64,000 nt of DNA from Thermosediminibacterales bacterium (GCA_029982205.1 JARRCM010000007.1:1-64000); one strand, 5' to 3'; positions 17,762-26,967 are shown, counted from the first letter of the stretch. The notes: generated by a model not told the origin, from the sequence alone. A program made the numbers and translations.

Positions 17762-18952
17762 TTATATACGGTCTTTTCCAACAATCACCACAACATCACT
17801 GCTTAATTTGTTTGAATCTTCTGCTATAAAATCTACACTTTTAACAATCTTAGCCACTTTTTTAGCTGCATCAATTTCACCACTTTTATAAATAACCTTA
17901 GTTCTTTCATAATCAAAATTATCGGCATTTCCTACTTTAACTACTTGAAAACCTTTTTGTTTTAGGCTTAAAGCAATATTGCTGGCAGCTCCTGAAACAC
18001 CGTTACCGTTTAAAACCTGAACAGTTATATTCATGTTTTCGGGGTCAATATCTCTGAAAAACTCGTCAACTATTTCCTGGGTTTTATCTTCATCAGCAAA
18101 AAAGTAGCTAATACCATTGATATAATCATCTATACCCGGAACTACCGCCATCTGTATTTTATCAATATTAACCGTTCTGGCCATGTTAGCATATTTTATA
18201 ATTTCTCCTGGCTCCATGTCTGTCTCAATATAGGAAGTTAAGGTTTTTGCAATTTTCGGTAGTTTCAAGACGCTTCCAGGCTGCAAGAGTTTTCTCGCAA
18301 AGGCCTCTAAAAATTTTTGCTGGGCCTGAATACGGCCAATGTCTCCATTTGGGTACCTGCGGTATCTAACAAACTGTTCTGCTTTATCACCGTCTAAAAG
18401 CTGGAGACCTTCATCCAGATGAATGTGGAGGTTGCCGGCATCATCATCATAATGCATGGGGCGTTCTACATAGATTTCCACTCCATCAAGATCGTCAACT
18501 ATTTGTTTAAAACCCTGATAATCTATTTTGATATAATGATGTATAGGTATGTCTAAGAAATTCTTAACGGTTTTTATAGCCAGTTCAGGACCTCCATATG
18601 CATTGGCAGCATTTATCTTATCAAATCCATGGCCTGGTATTATTACACGAGTATCTCTGGGAATTGATAAAAGTTTAACATCTTTCGTATCTTGGTCAAA
18701 ACTTACAACGAAAATCGTATCAGACCGTTTATGAGAATTGGGGACCCCTATAATCCCCGCATCTACTCCCAAAACTAAAATATTAATTTTTTTATCCGAA
18801 GAATTATTCGGCATGTCGGTTTCCCTGTCAACACCCTTTGAAACGTTTATATCATTAGGCCCAAAGCTTTTTAAATAAACATAAAAACCTGTTCCTATAG
18901 CCAGCAAAAAACAAAACAATACAAACAAAATTATATAAACAGGTTTCTTCAC
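17762..18952 (-). CDS. LytR-CpsA-Psr (LCP) family glycopolymer ligase with LytR_C domain
   Basis: A 396-residue membrane-anchored enzyme of the class that transfers teichoic acids or capsule polymers from lipid carriers to peptidoglycan. One N-terminal transmembrane helix (residues 5-27) precedes the LCP catalytic domain, with NILVLGVDAG, RSDTIFVV, LLSIPRDTRV and RYRRYPNGDIGRIQAQQKFL. The C-terminal LytR_C domain (about residues 305-395) starts with MNITVQVLNGNGVSG. The conserved arginines and aspartates of the active site appear present. It is upstream of the DMT gene but has its own terminator. Confidence 0.92.
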   Translation of the reverse strand: MKKPVYIILFVLFCFLLAIGTGFYVYLKSFGPNDINVSKGVDRETDMPNNSSDKKINILVLGVDAGIIGVPNSHKRSDTIFVVSFDQDTKDVKLLSIPRDTRVIIPGHGFDKINAANAYGGPELAIKTVKNFLDIPIHHYIKIDYQGFKQIVDDLDGVEIYVERPMHYDDDAGNLHIHLDEGLQLLDGDKAEQFVRYRRYPNGDIGRIQAQQKFLEAFARKLLQPGSVLKLPKIAKTLTSYIETDMEPGEIIKYANMARTVNIDKIQMAVVPGIDDYINGISYFFADEDKTQEIVDEFFRDIDPENMNITVQVLNGNGVSGAASNIALSLKQKGFQVVKVGNADNFDYERTKVIYKSGEIDAAKKVAKIVKSVDFIAEDSNKLSSDVVVIVGKDRI

Positions 18953-18974
18953 CGATACTCCCCCTTGTAGAAAT

Positions 18975-19562
18975 TTAGTTTCCCATTTTCATTAGTATGT
19001 CATTACGTGCGATAACTGTTTTAGGATGAATCAACCAATTATTGTCAATCACGTATTTCAAAGTATTGTTAAAGGCAAAAAGACATGCTTTGTCAAGATT
19101 CTCAAACGCCAGTTTCCTCAAAGCATCAACACCAGGGAAATCCCTGTCAGGTTCAACATAATCGGCCAAATAAACTATTTTATCTAAAACACTCATATTT
19201 TGGTCACCGGTGGTATGAATTTCGATTGCCCTAATTATTTCTATATCATCAACTCCAAATATATGTTTAGCCATCTGTGCGCCCACCGGACCATGTATAA
19301 GTTGAGGCTGTTGTTTTGATACACTGTCTAATAATATATCAAAATCAACAGCTTTTTTCAACAGTTGCTCATCTGTAAACCCTTTTGCGCAATCATGTAA
19401 CAGCCCGGCCACTGCGGCCTTCTCCGTTTCTGCTTTATAGACTTTTGCCAACTTTATCGCTGTTTTTTCAACACCAATGGAATGCTTTAAAAGTTTATCA
19501 TTTATAATGTTTTTAAGTATTTTCAAGATTCGATTTCTGTCTAACATAACCCCACCAATCAC
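18975..19562 (-). CDS. yqeK: YqeK-type HD-domain hydrolase
   Basis: A 195-residue HD-superfamily metal-dependent phosphohydrolase. YqeK proteins hydrolyse diadenosine tetraphosphate to ADP. Visible motifs are [14 protein letters not shown], the HD pair in [14 protein letters not shown] and [18 protein letters not shown]. It overlaps nadD by four bases (GTGA), a standard coupled arrangement. The start could be this GTG or an ATG five codons later. nadD-yqeK adjacency is conserved in Firmicutes. Confidence 0.93.
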   Translation of the reverse strand: MIGGVMLDRNRILKILKNIINDKLLKHSIGVEKTAIKLAKVYKAETEKAAVAGLLHDCAKGFTDEQLLKKAVDFDILLDSVSKQQPQLIHGPVGAQMAKHIFGVDDIEIIRAIEIHTTGDQNMSVLDKIVYLADYVEPDRDFPGVDALRKLAFENLDKACLFAFNNTLKYVIDNNWLIHPKTVIARNDILMKMGN

Positions 19563-20164
19563 TTATAAAGGTTATTTTTTAAAATATAATATTCTACACT
19601 CTCTGGAAGGAGATACTTAATAGGTCTGCCTTCACTAACCCGCCGTCGTATATCGGTGGATGAAATGGCCATTGCCGGAACTTCAACCAGAAAAATCTTC
19701 TGACTGTAAGTTTTCTCTATTTCAGCTATTTTCTTGTTAAGTTCAGGAATTTCATACCCGGGCCGGGTCGCTGCAACGAATTTACACATCGCCAAAAGCC
19801 TGTCCACTTCCTTCCAGGTCAGGATCTCTAATACAGCATCTGCGCCTGTAATAAAATACAATTCAGTATCTGTAGGAAAACGTTTCTCTAATTCTTTAAT
19901 TGTATCAACGGTATAACTAAAACCTTGACGTTCGATCTCAATTCTCGACACTTCAAAAAAAGGATTTGTTACTGTAGCTAAAACCGTCATGAGATAACGA
20001 TGCTGTGGATCGGTAATTTTATACCTTTTTTTATGAGGAGGGTTACCGGCAGGTACAAACATAACATAATCTAAATTGAATTCAGCCCTTACTCCTTCGG
20101 CTGTAACAAGATGCCCGTAGTGTATGGGGTCAAAGGTCCCTCCCATAATTCCAATTTTGGACAT
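19559..20164 (-). CDS. nadD: Nicotinate-nucleotide adenylyltransferase
   Basis: A 201-residue enzyme that joins nicotinate mononucleotide to AMP in NAD synthesis. It shows the nucleotidyltransferase motif [16 protein letters not shown], the substrate segment NPPHKK, and the C-terminal SSTDIRRRV that replaces the KMSKS-like site. The start at MSKIGIMGG is favoured by GAGGGATAAA immediately upstream; an ATG four codons earlier is also possible. It heads a nadD-yqeK unit with its own promoter. Confidence 0.95.
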   Translation of the reverse strand: MSKIGIMGGTFDPIHYGHLVTAEGVRAEFNLDYVMFVPAGNPPHKKRYKITDPQHRYLMTVLATVTNPFFEVSRIEIERQGFSYTVDTIKELEKRFPTDTELYFITGADAVLEILTWKEVDRLLAMCKFVAATRPGYEIPELNKKIAEIEKTYSQKIFLVEVPAMAISSTDIRRRVSEGRPIKYLLPESVEYYILKNNLYK

Positions 20165-20208
20165 TTTATCCCTCATTCCGCTTTTTATTTCATAAAAGCT
20201 TTATTAAT

Positions 20209-20237
20209 ATTATACCGAACATTTTGTCTACGGTAAA
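20209..20237 (-). promoter_or_regulatory. Sigma-A-like promoter of nadD
   Basis: TTTACC, 17 bases, TATAAT on the minus strand, about 45 bases before nadD. Confidence 0.65.
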
Positions 20238-20269
20238 TACCAATTAATTGCATTGCATCGGACATAACA

Positions 20270-20296
20270 TAATTTAAGGGCAGTTACACTGCCCTT
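20270..20296 (-). terminator. Hairpin after the small Cys-containing ORF
   Basis: Nine-bp stem AAGGGCAGT/ACTGCCCTT with a three-base loop, followed on the minus strand by an A/T-rich tail that has few consecutive T residues. It is a likely terminator of the obg-side transcript. Confidence 0.6.
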
Positions 20297-20302
20297 CTAA
20301 AA

Positions 20303-20503
20303 TTATATTATTTTTTTAATATCATCTCTTTCCTTTCTAACCTTTCGACGCCTAAGTTCATAGTCAGGATCGCCTTTTTTCCAGCCCTGGCGGCTTTTCT
20401 CTTTTGGAATTGATACTTTATCACTTATTATGAATTCATTTCTCATCAAACAATAATAAATGTCTTGATTTTGTTTACAGTTACCGCAATTAAGACATTC
20501 CAT
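20303..20503 (-). CDS. Small conserved-looking protein with four N-terminal cysteines
   Basis: A 66-residue protein beginning MECLNCGNCKQ and containing a fourth Cys at YYCL. It then has a basic, highly charged C-terminal half (RRRKVRKERDD). The four cysteines (CxxCxxC plus C) could bind a metal. A clear SD (GGAGGT) nine to ten bases upstream and its place 44 bases after obg support a real gene. I do not recognise a named family, and the function is unknown. Confidence 0.7.
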   Translation of the reverse strand: MECLNCGNCKQNQDIYYCLMRNEFIISDKVSIPKEKSRQGWKKGDPDYELRRRKVRKERDDIKKII

Positions 20504-20547
20504 GTTTTACTCTTACCTCCAGTTTGTTATAAACAAAATCTTACACT

Positions 20548-22688
<2,141 letters not shown>

Positions 22689-22730
22689 TCAGTTTCTCCC
22701 CAATGCAACGGTCGTTATTCATATTTAAAT

Positions 22731-22760
22731 TATTCTACATTTTCATTCATTTCCCTTCAA
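22731..22760 (-). promoter_or_regulatory. Possible promoter of the spo0B-like/obg unit
   Basis: TTGAAG, 18 bases, TAGAAT on the minus strand, just downstream of the rpmA terminator. Confidence 0.45.
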
Positions 22761-22774
22761 AAATTAAACATAAT

Positions 22775-22801
22775 AAAAATCCCGGTTTGCCCGGGATTTT
22801 T
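22775..22801 (-). terminator. rpmA terminator
   Basis: AAAAATCCCGG/CCGGGATTTTT stem with a five-base loop directly after the rpmA stop. It works on the minus strand and separates the ribosomal-protein unit from the spo0B-like gene. Confidence 0.9.
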
Positions 22802-22802
22802 G

Positions 22803-23099
22803 TTATGAAGATGCAACCGCTTCTTCAGGGTATACACTTACCTTTTTACCGTTTTTTCCATTTCTTTCAAAACTTACAAATCCATCAATTTTCGCAAAAA
22901 GTGTATCATCACCGCCACGGCCAACATTTAGGCCCGGCTTAACCTTTGTACCTCGCTGTCTAACCAAAATACTGCCTGCAGTAACGAATTGACCGTCATG
23001 ACGTTTTACTCCTAACCTCTTAGAAATGCTGTCACGACCGTTTCTCGAACTGCCCACACCTTTTTTATGAGCAAAAAGCTGAAGATCAAACTTAAACAT
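22803..23099 (-). CDS. rpmA: 50S ribosomal protein L27
   Basis: A 98-residue L27. The N-terminus [14 protein letters not shown] carries the extension that Firmicute Prp protease removes before L27 functions near the peptidyl-transferase centre. The body shows [19 protein letters not shown] and [15 protein letters not shown]. It lies 13 bases downstream of prp, whose product would process it. Confidence 0.98.
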   Translation of the reverse strand: MFKFDLQLFAHKKGVGSSRNGRDSISKRLGVKRHDGQFVTAGSILVRQRGTKVKPGLNVGRGGDDTLFAKIDGFVSFERNGKNGKKVSVYPEEAVASS

Positions 23100-23112
23100 T
23101 CAAAACACCTCC

Positions 23113-23433
23113 TTAATCAACAACCTCTATATATTCAGGATAGTTTTTCTTCGTTTCTCTAATTCCTATGAGCATAGTATTAACAATAATTTCTGCCTTA
23201 GACCGAACATCATTATCCATTTCAGGTAAACGGCACACAAGCAGCCCGTCGCTGTTCTTGAAATCAAGTTTAAGATTTAAAAGTTTTTTCAAGCTGAGCA
23301 CAGCAGTTAAAGTCAATGCTGATACAGCAGCACATACAATATCTTGGCCATGAGGCGCAAAACCAGCATGCCCTTCTACTGAAAAACCCAATATTCTGTT
23401 TTGCCTATCCCTTTCAATCTTCAACTTAATCAT
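23113..23433 (-). CDS. prp: Ribosomal-processing cysteine protease Prp
   Basis: A 106-residue protease that cleaves the N-terminal extension of L27. The catalytic His and Cys lie in FSVEGHAGFAPHGQDIVCAAVSAL. It sits between rplU and rpmA as in B. subtilis (ysxB). Its sole known substrate type is encoded immediately downstream. Confidence 0.95.
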   Translation of the reverse strand: MIKLKIERDRQNRILGFSVEGHAGFAPHGQDIVCAAVSALTLTAVLSLKKLLNLKLDFKNSDGLLVCRLPEMDNDVRSKAEIIVNTMLIGIRETKKNYPEYIEVVD

Positions 23434-23439
23434 ATTATC

Positions 23440-23751
23440 CTAAGCATGAATCTTTTCAATCTGAATCTTTGTATAAGGCTGTCTGTGACCCTGTTTTCTC
23501 CGGTAGTTCTTTTTGGGTTTGTACTTAAAAACAATAATCTTTTTACCTTTACCCTGTTCCAAAACCTTTGCAGTAACTTTTGCACCTTCAACAACCGGAG
23601 TCCCTACTTTAAATTCTTTGTCGTCATGAACGGCCAAAACCTTATCAAACTCAATTATTTCTCCTTCTGAAACCGGTAACTTTTCTACTCTTAACACATC
23701 ACCTTCAGAAACACGGTACTGCTTTCCACCAGTTTCTATAACAGCAAACAT
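23440..23751 (-). CDS. rplU: 50S ribosomal protein L21
   Basis: A 103-residue L21 with the family opening [18 protein letters not shown] and the closing [17 protein letters not shown]. First gene of the rplU-prp-rpmA operon. The leader upstream is structured and likely autoregulatory. Confidence 0.98.
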   Translation of the reverse strand: MFAVIETGGKQYRVSEGDVLRVEKLPVSEGEIIEFDKVLAVHDDKEFKVGTPVVEGAKVTAKVLEQGKGKKIIVFKYKPKKNYRRKQGHRQPYTKIQIEKIHA

Positions 23752-23845
23752 GCAAACACCTCCTCAATCCAGTCTCGCCGGAGTACAGGTAGCAAAAGCT
23801 TTACAAACCTGCTCCGTGCGGCCCCAAGCGGCTGCAACCGCCTAA
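23752..23845 (-). ncRNA. L21 ribosomal-protein leader
   Basis: The transcript between the promoter and rplU is GC-rich against an AT-rich surrounding. It contains AGGCGGTTGCAGCCGCTTGG (a GCGGTTGCAGCCGC hairpin) and a long paired region (GGAGCAGGT ... ACCTGTACTCC). This matches the location and general form of the Firmicute L21 leader family that controls rplU. Confidence 0.7.
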
Positions 23846-23848
23846 AAT

Positions 23849-23877
23849 ATTTTAGCATATAAAACTATGGGTGTCAA
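23849..23877 (-). promoter_or_regulatory. Sigma-A promoter of rplU-prp-rpmA
   Basis: TTGACA, 17 bases, TAAAAT on the minus strand, placed to start transcription at the L21 leader. Confidence 0.85.
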
Positions 23878-23900
23878 ACAAAATAAAGAACACTTGAAGT

Positions 23901-23928
23901 AACAATATTTTCTATATTCCATATTATA
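23901..23928 (+). promoter_or_regulatory. Sigma-K-like promoter of microprotein 1
   Basis: AC, 16 bases, CATATTATA, 31 bases before the ATG. It matches the B. subtilis sigma-K pattern (AC, 16-17, CATAnnnTA). Confidence 0.5.
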
Positions 23929-23959
23929 TTATTAGAAAATCTTTTAAGGAGGGATTAGA

Positions 23960-24049
23960 ATGGGATGGTTTGGAGGAGGTATTGGTTACAACTATGATTT
24001 GCTTTTGATTGTATTTTTGATTCTTATTCTTATAATCATTATTAACTAG
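23960..24049 (+). CDS. Hydrophobic microprotein 1 (YjcZ-like, 29 aa)
   Basis: MGWFGGGIGYNYD followed by a 15-residue run of Leu, Ile, Val and Phe ending in Asn. It has AAGGAGGG at good spacing upstream and a strong bidirectional terminator downstream. The Gly-rich head plus single hydrophobic helix resembles the tiny YjcZ-type sporulation proteins. It shares the Phe-Leu-Ile-Leu-Ile-Leu core with three further microproteins nearby. Too short for the ORF track. Function unknown; a spore-envelope or membrane peptide is likely. Confidence 0.75.
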   Translation: MGWFGGGIGYNYDLLLIVFLILILIIIIN

Positions 24050-24061
24050 TTATATAAGGCC

Positions 24062-24093
24062 AAAAAGATAACGGTAACAACCGTTATCTTTTT
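24062..24093. terminator. Bidirectional terminator
   Basis: AAAAAGATAACGG/CCGTTATCTTTTT, 13-bp stem between convergent small genes. Confidence 0.9.
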
Positions 24094-24096
24094 AAT

Positions 24097-24435
24097 TTAA
24101 TATGGTGGAATTCTCCAAACCAATCTTGTTAAAGGTTTTGAAGAATAATCCTTGTAATGCCGGTCTGTTTCTTTATGTTTCTTCTTTTGTTTTTCAAAAT
24201 AGTTTATTGGAGTTTTCATGGTTTCAGTGTTATCTTTTTCTGTTTCTTCTTTATTCTCTTCTTCATTATTTTGAGAGATTTCTTTTTCTTTTAAAATCTG
24301 TTGACTGATTTTGTGATTATTGGCCAGGACGCTTGAAACTCCCAGCAGGTTACAAAACGCCATAAGGGTTATAATATTCTCCATTTTCGCAGTTTCAATC
24401 CCATTCAATTTTTTGAGCATATCTTCTAAAAGCAT
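24097..24435 (-). CDS. Small protein with a NLLG helix and VWRIP tail
   Basis: About 112 residues. An N-terminal helical segment reads MLLEDMLKKLNGIETAKMEN and continues ITLMAFCNLLGVSSVL. A charged, glutamate- and lysine-rich linker follows, then a basic C-terminus ending KPLTRLVWRIPPY. Start 24435 is favoured by GGAG five bases upstream; an ATG six codons earlier also has a G-rich SD. The helix resembles LISLLTLCNLLGIVNFL in the gene at 26512, and the tail resembles KPLVWKFPNR of the gene at 26968. It therefore looks like a one-chain version of both. No known family recognised. Confidence 0.65.
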   Translation of the reverse strand: MLLEDMLKKLNGIETAKMENIITLMAFCNLLGVSSVLANNHKISQQILKEKEISQNNEEENKEETEKDNTETMKTPINYFEKQKKKHKETDRHYKDYSSKPLTRLVWRIPPY

Positions 24436-24564
24436 ATGCACTCCTTTTTCCATTTACTGCCCCCCTTTTTTTGTTTTATTATATTTATATTCCAGCTCAA
24501 TAACATTAACACTTAAATATCATTTTAATAATCCTCATCATACAACAAAACATCATATTCACCA

Positions 24565-24609
24565 TTATTCTACTCCTGACATAGAAGGCTTAGGAAGCAA
24601 AGGGGGCAT
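24565..24609 (-). CDS. Possible 14-residue peptide downstream of the Met-rich gene
   Basis: ATAGGAGGATAGCA leads into a short frame MPPLLPKPSMSGVE followed by TAA. The Shine-Dalgarno is as good as that of its neighbours, and it follows the Met-rich gene by ten bases. So short a frame may be chance. If real it would be co-transcribed with the Met-rich gene. Confidence 0.3.
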   Translation of the reverse strand: MPPLLPKPSMSGVE

Positions 24610-24619
24610 TGCTATCCTC

Positions 24620-24823
24620 CTATCTTTCTATCATTTTCTCGTACATCTCTTCAATCATTCGGTGGTTACTCATTATCACATGATGCATTTCCATTATCAT
24701 CCGATACATTTCATATTCCATCATGTAGCCTGGTACCATCCCCATCATAGGACCCATGGGCATCATATTACCCATATGAGAGCCGGGCATCGATCCTGGC
24801 ATCATAGACCCTGGATACATCAT
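24620..24823 (-). CDS. Methionine-rich small protein (67 aa, one-third Met)
   Basis: 22 of 67 residues are Met. The first half is Met, Pro, Gly and Ser repeats (MMPGSMPGSHMGNMMPMGPM), and the second is an amphipathic Met, Glu, Tyr and His helix. A textbook AGGAGGTG precedes the ATG, and a sigma-K-like sequence lies upstream. Such composition is seen in spore-coat and metal-binding (Cu(I)-type methionine ligand) proteins. Neither role is shown here. The overlapping plus-strand His-rich ORF is only its antisense shadow. Confidence 0.72.
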   Translation of the reverse strand: MMYPGSMMPGSMPGSHMGNMMPMGPMMGMVPGYMMEYEMYRMIMEMHHVIMSNHRMIEEMYEKMIER

Positions 24824-24848
24824 TAAGTTTTCACCTCCTTTTCAATAA

Positions 24849-24877
24849 CATGATATGAATCATTCTTATGAAAAGTT
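24849..24877 (-). promoter_or_regulatory. Sigma-K-like promoter of the Met-rich gene
   Basis: AC, 17 bases, CATATCATG on the minus strand, 26 bases before the ATG. Confidence 0.45.
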
Positions 24878-24922
24878 AATGGATCTGAATACTCTTTTTA
24901 GTTAATAATTTGCAAAATCAAT

Positions 24923-24951
24923 CACCTAATTTGCTGAAACATCATAAAATA
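24923..24951 (+). promoter_or_regulatory. Sigma-K-like promoter of microprotein 2
   Basis: CACC with AC, 17 bases, CATAAAATA, 28 bases before the ATG at 24980. Confidence 0.5.
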
Positions 24952-24979
24952 AACCAGAAAACCGAAAGGAGGGAAATCA

Positions 24980-25066
24980 ATGGGCGGCATTGGTGGCTTC
25001 TTTGGGAATCAAGCAGTTTTTGCTATATTCCTAATTCTCATTCTGTTAATTTTGAGTGATGGCTAA
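24980..25066 (+). CDS. Hydrophobic microprotein 2 (28 aa)
   Basis: MGGIGGFFGNQAVFAIFLIL continuing ILLILSDG, preceded by AAAGGAGGG. Glycine-rich head, single hydrophobic helix, short acidic C-terminus. It is a close paralogue of microproteins 3 and 4. Its own terminator follows. Not in the ORF track because of length. Confidence 0.78.
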   Translation: MGGIGGFFGNQAVFAIFLILILLILSDG

Positions 25067-25071
25067 GAACC

Positions 25072-25110
25072 GAGGGTTTCACATTTTTGTGAAACCCTTC
25101 TAATTTTTTT
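25072..25110 (+). terminator. Terminator after microprotein 2
   Basis: GGGTTTCACA/TGTGAAACCC stem followed by a T-rich tract. Its stem sequence is shared with the terminator after microprotein 4. Confidence 0.88.
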
Positions 25111-25126
25111 ATCTTTATTTAATATT

Positions 25127-25155
25127 AACCATTTTCGATTATATAACATAGTATA
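25127..25155 (+). promoter_or_regulatory. Sigma-K-like promoter of microproteins 3 and 4
   Basis: AACC with AC, 17 bases, CATAGTATA, 42 bases before ATG 25198. Confidence 0.5.
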
Positions 25156-25197
25156 TATTAGACCACAGTTAAAAGATATTAAAAGGAGGGAATTTAA

Positions 25198-25287
25198 ATG
25201 CCTGATGGATTGGGCGGATTCTTCGGAAATAAAATGGTGTTTGCTTTGTTCTTGATTCTAATTCTGTTGCTTTTAAGCGATGACTAA
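25198..25287 (+). CDS. Hydrophobic microprotein 3 (29 aa)
   Basis: MPDGLGGFFGNKMVFALFLI continuing LILLLLSDD, preceded by AAAAGGAGGG. The GGFFGN head and the helix with acidic end match microprotein 2 closely, indicating tandem duplication. It is co-transcribed with microprotein 4, 44 bases downstream. Confidence 0.78.
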   Translation: MPDGLGGFFGNKMVFALFLILILLLLSDD

Positions 25288-25331
25288 AGAAAACAATTTA
25301 CTTTAACAGTATTGAAAGGAGGGAGACAAGA

Positions 25332-25409
25332 ATGGGAGGAATTTATAATCAACGTTTGGTGTTCGCACTGTTCTTGATCCTCATCCTGCTGCTCTTGGCT
25401 GATGAATAG
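25332..25409 (+). CDS. Hydrophobic microprotein 4 (25 aa)
   Basis: MGGIYNQRLVFALFLILILL continuing LLADE, preceded by GAAAGGAGGGAG. The VFALFLILILLLL core is identical to that of microprotein 3. The head is shorter and lacks the phenylalanines. It ends with a terminator that has the same stem as the one after microprotein 2. Confidence 0.75.
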   Translation: MGGIYNQRLVFALFLILILLLLADE

Positions 25410-25416
25410 AATACAG

Positions 25417-25451
25417 CCTCGGGTTTCACATTAAATGTGAAACCCTTTTTT
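25417..25451 (+). terminator. Terminator after microprotein 4
   Basis: GGGTTTCACAT/ATGTGAAACCC, 11-bp stem, three-base loop, then six T residues. Confidence 0.9.
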
Positions 25452-25468
25452 ATAAATAATTATTTTAT

Positions 25469-25496
25469 CACATAATTATGCTTTTTACATATAATA
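25469..25496 (+). promoter_or_regulatory. Sigma-K-like promoter of the 25534 gene
   Basis: AC, 16 bases, CATATAATA, 37 bases before the TTG start. Confidence 0.45.
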
Positions 25497-25533
25497 AACT
25501 AGATTAGTTTAAAAAAGGAAGGAGGTTATTCCT

Positions 25534-25746
25534 TTGAAAAAGAAAATCAATTTTTCTGAATTGAATAATCTTATAGAAGACCTTTCAAAAAATTCACAGG
25601 AAGAAAATGAATCTGTTGATGATATCAATGAACCTTCAACCCGTGAAGAATGTTCACCTCCAAAAGCAAACCCGTATATTCTTTTTCTAATTTTTATTCT
25701 TCTTCTCTTAACAACAGGCAGTTTAAGTAAGAAGAAAAAGAAATAG
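25534..25746 (+). CDS. Small acidic protein with a C-terminal membrane anchor
   Basis: A 70-residue protein: an acidic, Asn- and Glu-rich helical region (residues 1-45), one transmembrane helix (YILFLIFILLLLTTG), then a lysine cluster SKKKKK. That layout suggests a C-terminally anchored protein with the head in the cytoplasm or mother cell. The TTG start follows GGAGG at eight bases. The hydrophobic segment is reminiscent of the microproteins. Function unknown. Confidence 0.65.
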   Translation: MKKKINFSELNNLIEDLSKNSQEENESVDDINEPSTREECSPPKANPYILFLIFILLLLTTGSLSKKKKK

Positions 25747-25765
25747 TCGAGTTTTATTAACATAT

Positions 25766-25794
25766 CACATCAAATGTTCCAAAAACATATTATG
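25766..25794 (+). promoter_or_regulatory. Sigma-K-like promoter of the 25826 gene
   Basis: AC, 17 bases, CATATTATG, 31 bases before the TTG start. Confidence 0.4.
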
Positions 25795-25825
25795 TATTAA
25801 ATAAATTAGGGGAGGAGGGATTGTA

Positions 25826-26050
25826 TTGTTTAGAATACCAATTGATGATGACAGCCGAAATCTTGTTTTAGCTTTAAAACCCTTTTTGGGAACTTCCCAG
25901 CAGAGGTCTATCGATATTATGATAGGATTTTTAGACATATTTAGACCCCAGGGGGATGAAAAAATCAACACAGAAGCTCTAATTAAACTTTTAGATATGC
26001 TTGAGGAAATAAAAACCCCTATGCCAAGTCCGGTAGATGATGATAACTGA
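25826..26050 (+). CDS. Small uncharacterised helical protein (74 aa)
   Basis: A soluble acidic protein: LVLALKPFLGTSQQRSIDIM and a second helix TEALIKLLDMLEEI, ending in Asp and Asn. The TTG start is supported by GGGGAGGAGG. The pattern of short leucine-rich helices, one beginning with an INTEAL-type cap, resembles the NTLISLLTLCNLLG region of the gene at 26512. It has its own sigma-K-like site and a terminator. No recognised family. Confidence 0.6.
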   Translation: MFRIPIDDDSRNLVLALKPFLGTSQQRSIDIMIGFLDIFRPQGDEKINTEALIKLLDMLEEIKTPMPSPVDDDN

Positions 26051-26057
26051 TAAATTT

Positions 26058-26094
26058 ACGGGCTGTCTTAAGGCAAGCCCGTTAAAATTTTTTT
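26058..26094 (+). terminator. Terminator after the 25826 gene
   Basis: ACGGGCT/AGCCCGT stem with a partly paired interior, followed by a T run. Confidence 0.85.
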
Positions 26095-26180
26095 GGAAAC
26101 TCTACGATTAATAGATATTAAAACAAAAAGTTTGAATATATATTATTATAGGTTTTATATATCTTACAGGAGGTGTTTCA

Positions 26181-26495
26181 ATGTTTGATGAATTTGAGAA
26201 CTTAGTTAATAACATGAAAGGTGAACTTGCTGAGTTACAAAACCAATTAAGAAAACAGACTGTAGAAGTTACGGATAAAAATAAGATTATTAAAGTTAAG
26301 GTAAACGGACTACAGGAAATCTATGGCACTGAAATCGACCCCGGAATACTAAAAAAAGAAAATCAGTTTCTCATTGAAAAAGCAGTTACTGAAGTAATTC
26401 GTGAAGTTTTCCGACAGTCAAAAAACCTGCTCAAAGAACAACTAAGCAAAATGACTGCCGGTATAGATTTTCCTGATTTTCCAAAACTATTTTAA
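26181..26495 (+). CDS. YbaB/EbfC-family nucleoid-associated-like protein
   Basis: A 104-residue protein with a long N-terminal helix (FENLVNNMKGELAELQNQL) and a beta hairpin (VEVTDKNKIIKVKVNGLQEI). A final helical region contains a TEVIREVFRQSKNL stretch. This is the YbaB/EbfC pattern, although it lacks the GLVKVT-type strand of the housekeeping protein. The housekeeping gene normally lies between dnaX and recR; here it leads a three-gene unit of unknown small proteins. AGGAGGTG precedes the ATG. A specialised, possibly sporulation-linked paralogue is inferred. Confidence 0.75.
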   Translation: MFDEFENLVNNMKGELAELQNQLRKQTVEVTDKNKIIKVKVNGLQEIYGTEIDPGILKKENQFLIEKAVTEVIREVFRQSKNLLKEQLSKMTAGIDFPDFPKLF

Positions 26496-26511
26496 AAGGT
26501 GGGGTTCTTTT

Positions 26512-26910
26512 ATGAATAATGAAAATGAAGTAAGAATCGAAAACAGTGGATACAGTCTCCTTGATGCAGTCATCGGATATTTGAACTGCCAACGGGACCA
26601 GAACATTGATTCAAATACCTTAATAAGCCTATTAACATTATGCAATCTTTTAGGAATAGTAAACTTTTTAAACACTCAAACGGATTCCAACTTTTTTGCC
26701 GGAGGCTTACAAAAAACCAAATCTAACGATAAACAAGCCCTGATCAATAAACTCATGACCCTTCTAAGCGGCTCGGGAGATGATTCGAAATTAAACCCTC
26801 AAACCATTTTAAGTTTAATGAAAGTTCTAAACAAAGCCCAAAGCGAAAGCAACGACACTGAAAAAAACATTAGAGACAGAAATCAAAAAAGGGATGAAAA
26901 ATCTTCATAA
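26512..26910 (+). CDS. Uncharacterised protein with CNLLG helix (132 aa)
   Basis: Reads YSLLDAVIGYLNCQRDQNID, NTLISLLTLCNLLGIVNFL, then a Ser-, Asn- and Gln-rich linker with a second helix (TILSLMKVLNKAQ) and a charged tail. It starts 16 bases after the YbaB-like gene with GGTGGGG upstream, so the two are probably coupled. Its central helix is the closest match in the window to the N-terminus of the 24097 gene. Unknown function; soluble, likely helical and self-associating. Confidence 0.65.
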   Translation: MNNENEVRIENSGYSLLDAVIGYLNCQRDQNIDSNTLISLLTLCNLLGIVNFLNTQTDSNFFAGGLQKTKSNDKQALINKLMTLLSGSGDDSKLNPQTILSLMKVLNKAQSESNDTEKNIRDRNQKRDEKSS

Positions 26911-26913
26911 TCA

Positions 26914-26936
26914 CGGGCTGGACTACAGCCAGCCCA
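26914..26936 (+). other. Intercistronic hairpin
   Basis: GGGCTGG/CCAGCCC stem with a seven-base loop between the 26512 and 26968 genes. There is no T run, so it is more likely an mRNA-processing or attenuating element than a full terminator. Confidence 0.5.
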
Positions 26937-26967
26937 TCAAGATTCTTATGTGGAGGTGTATGTTATT

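Noticed and set aside
24320-24826. 168-aa His-rich plus-strand ORF
   Set aside because: It is the antisense of the Met-rich gene (ATG reads as CAT, His) and of the 24097 gene. It has no SD of its own.
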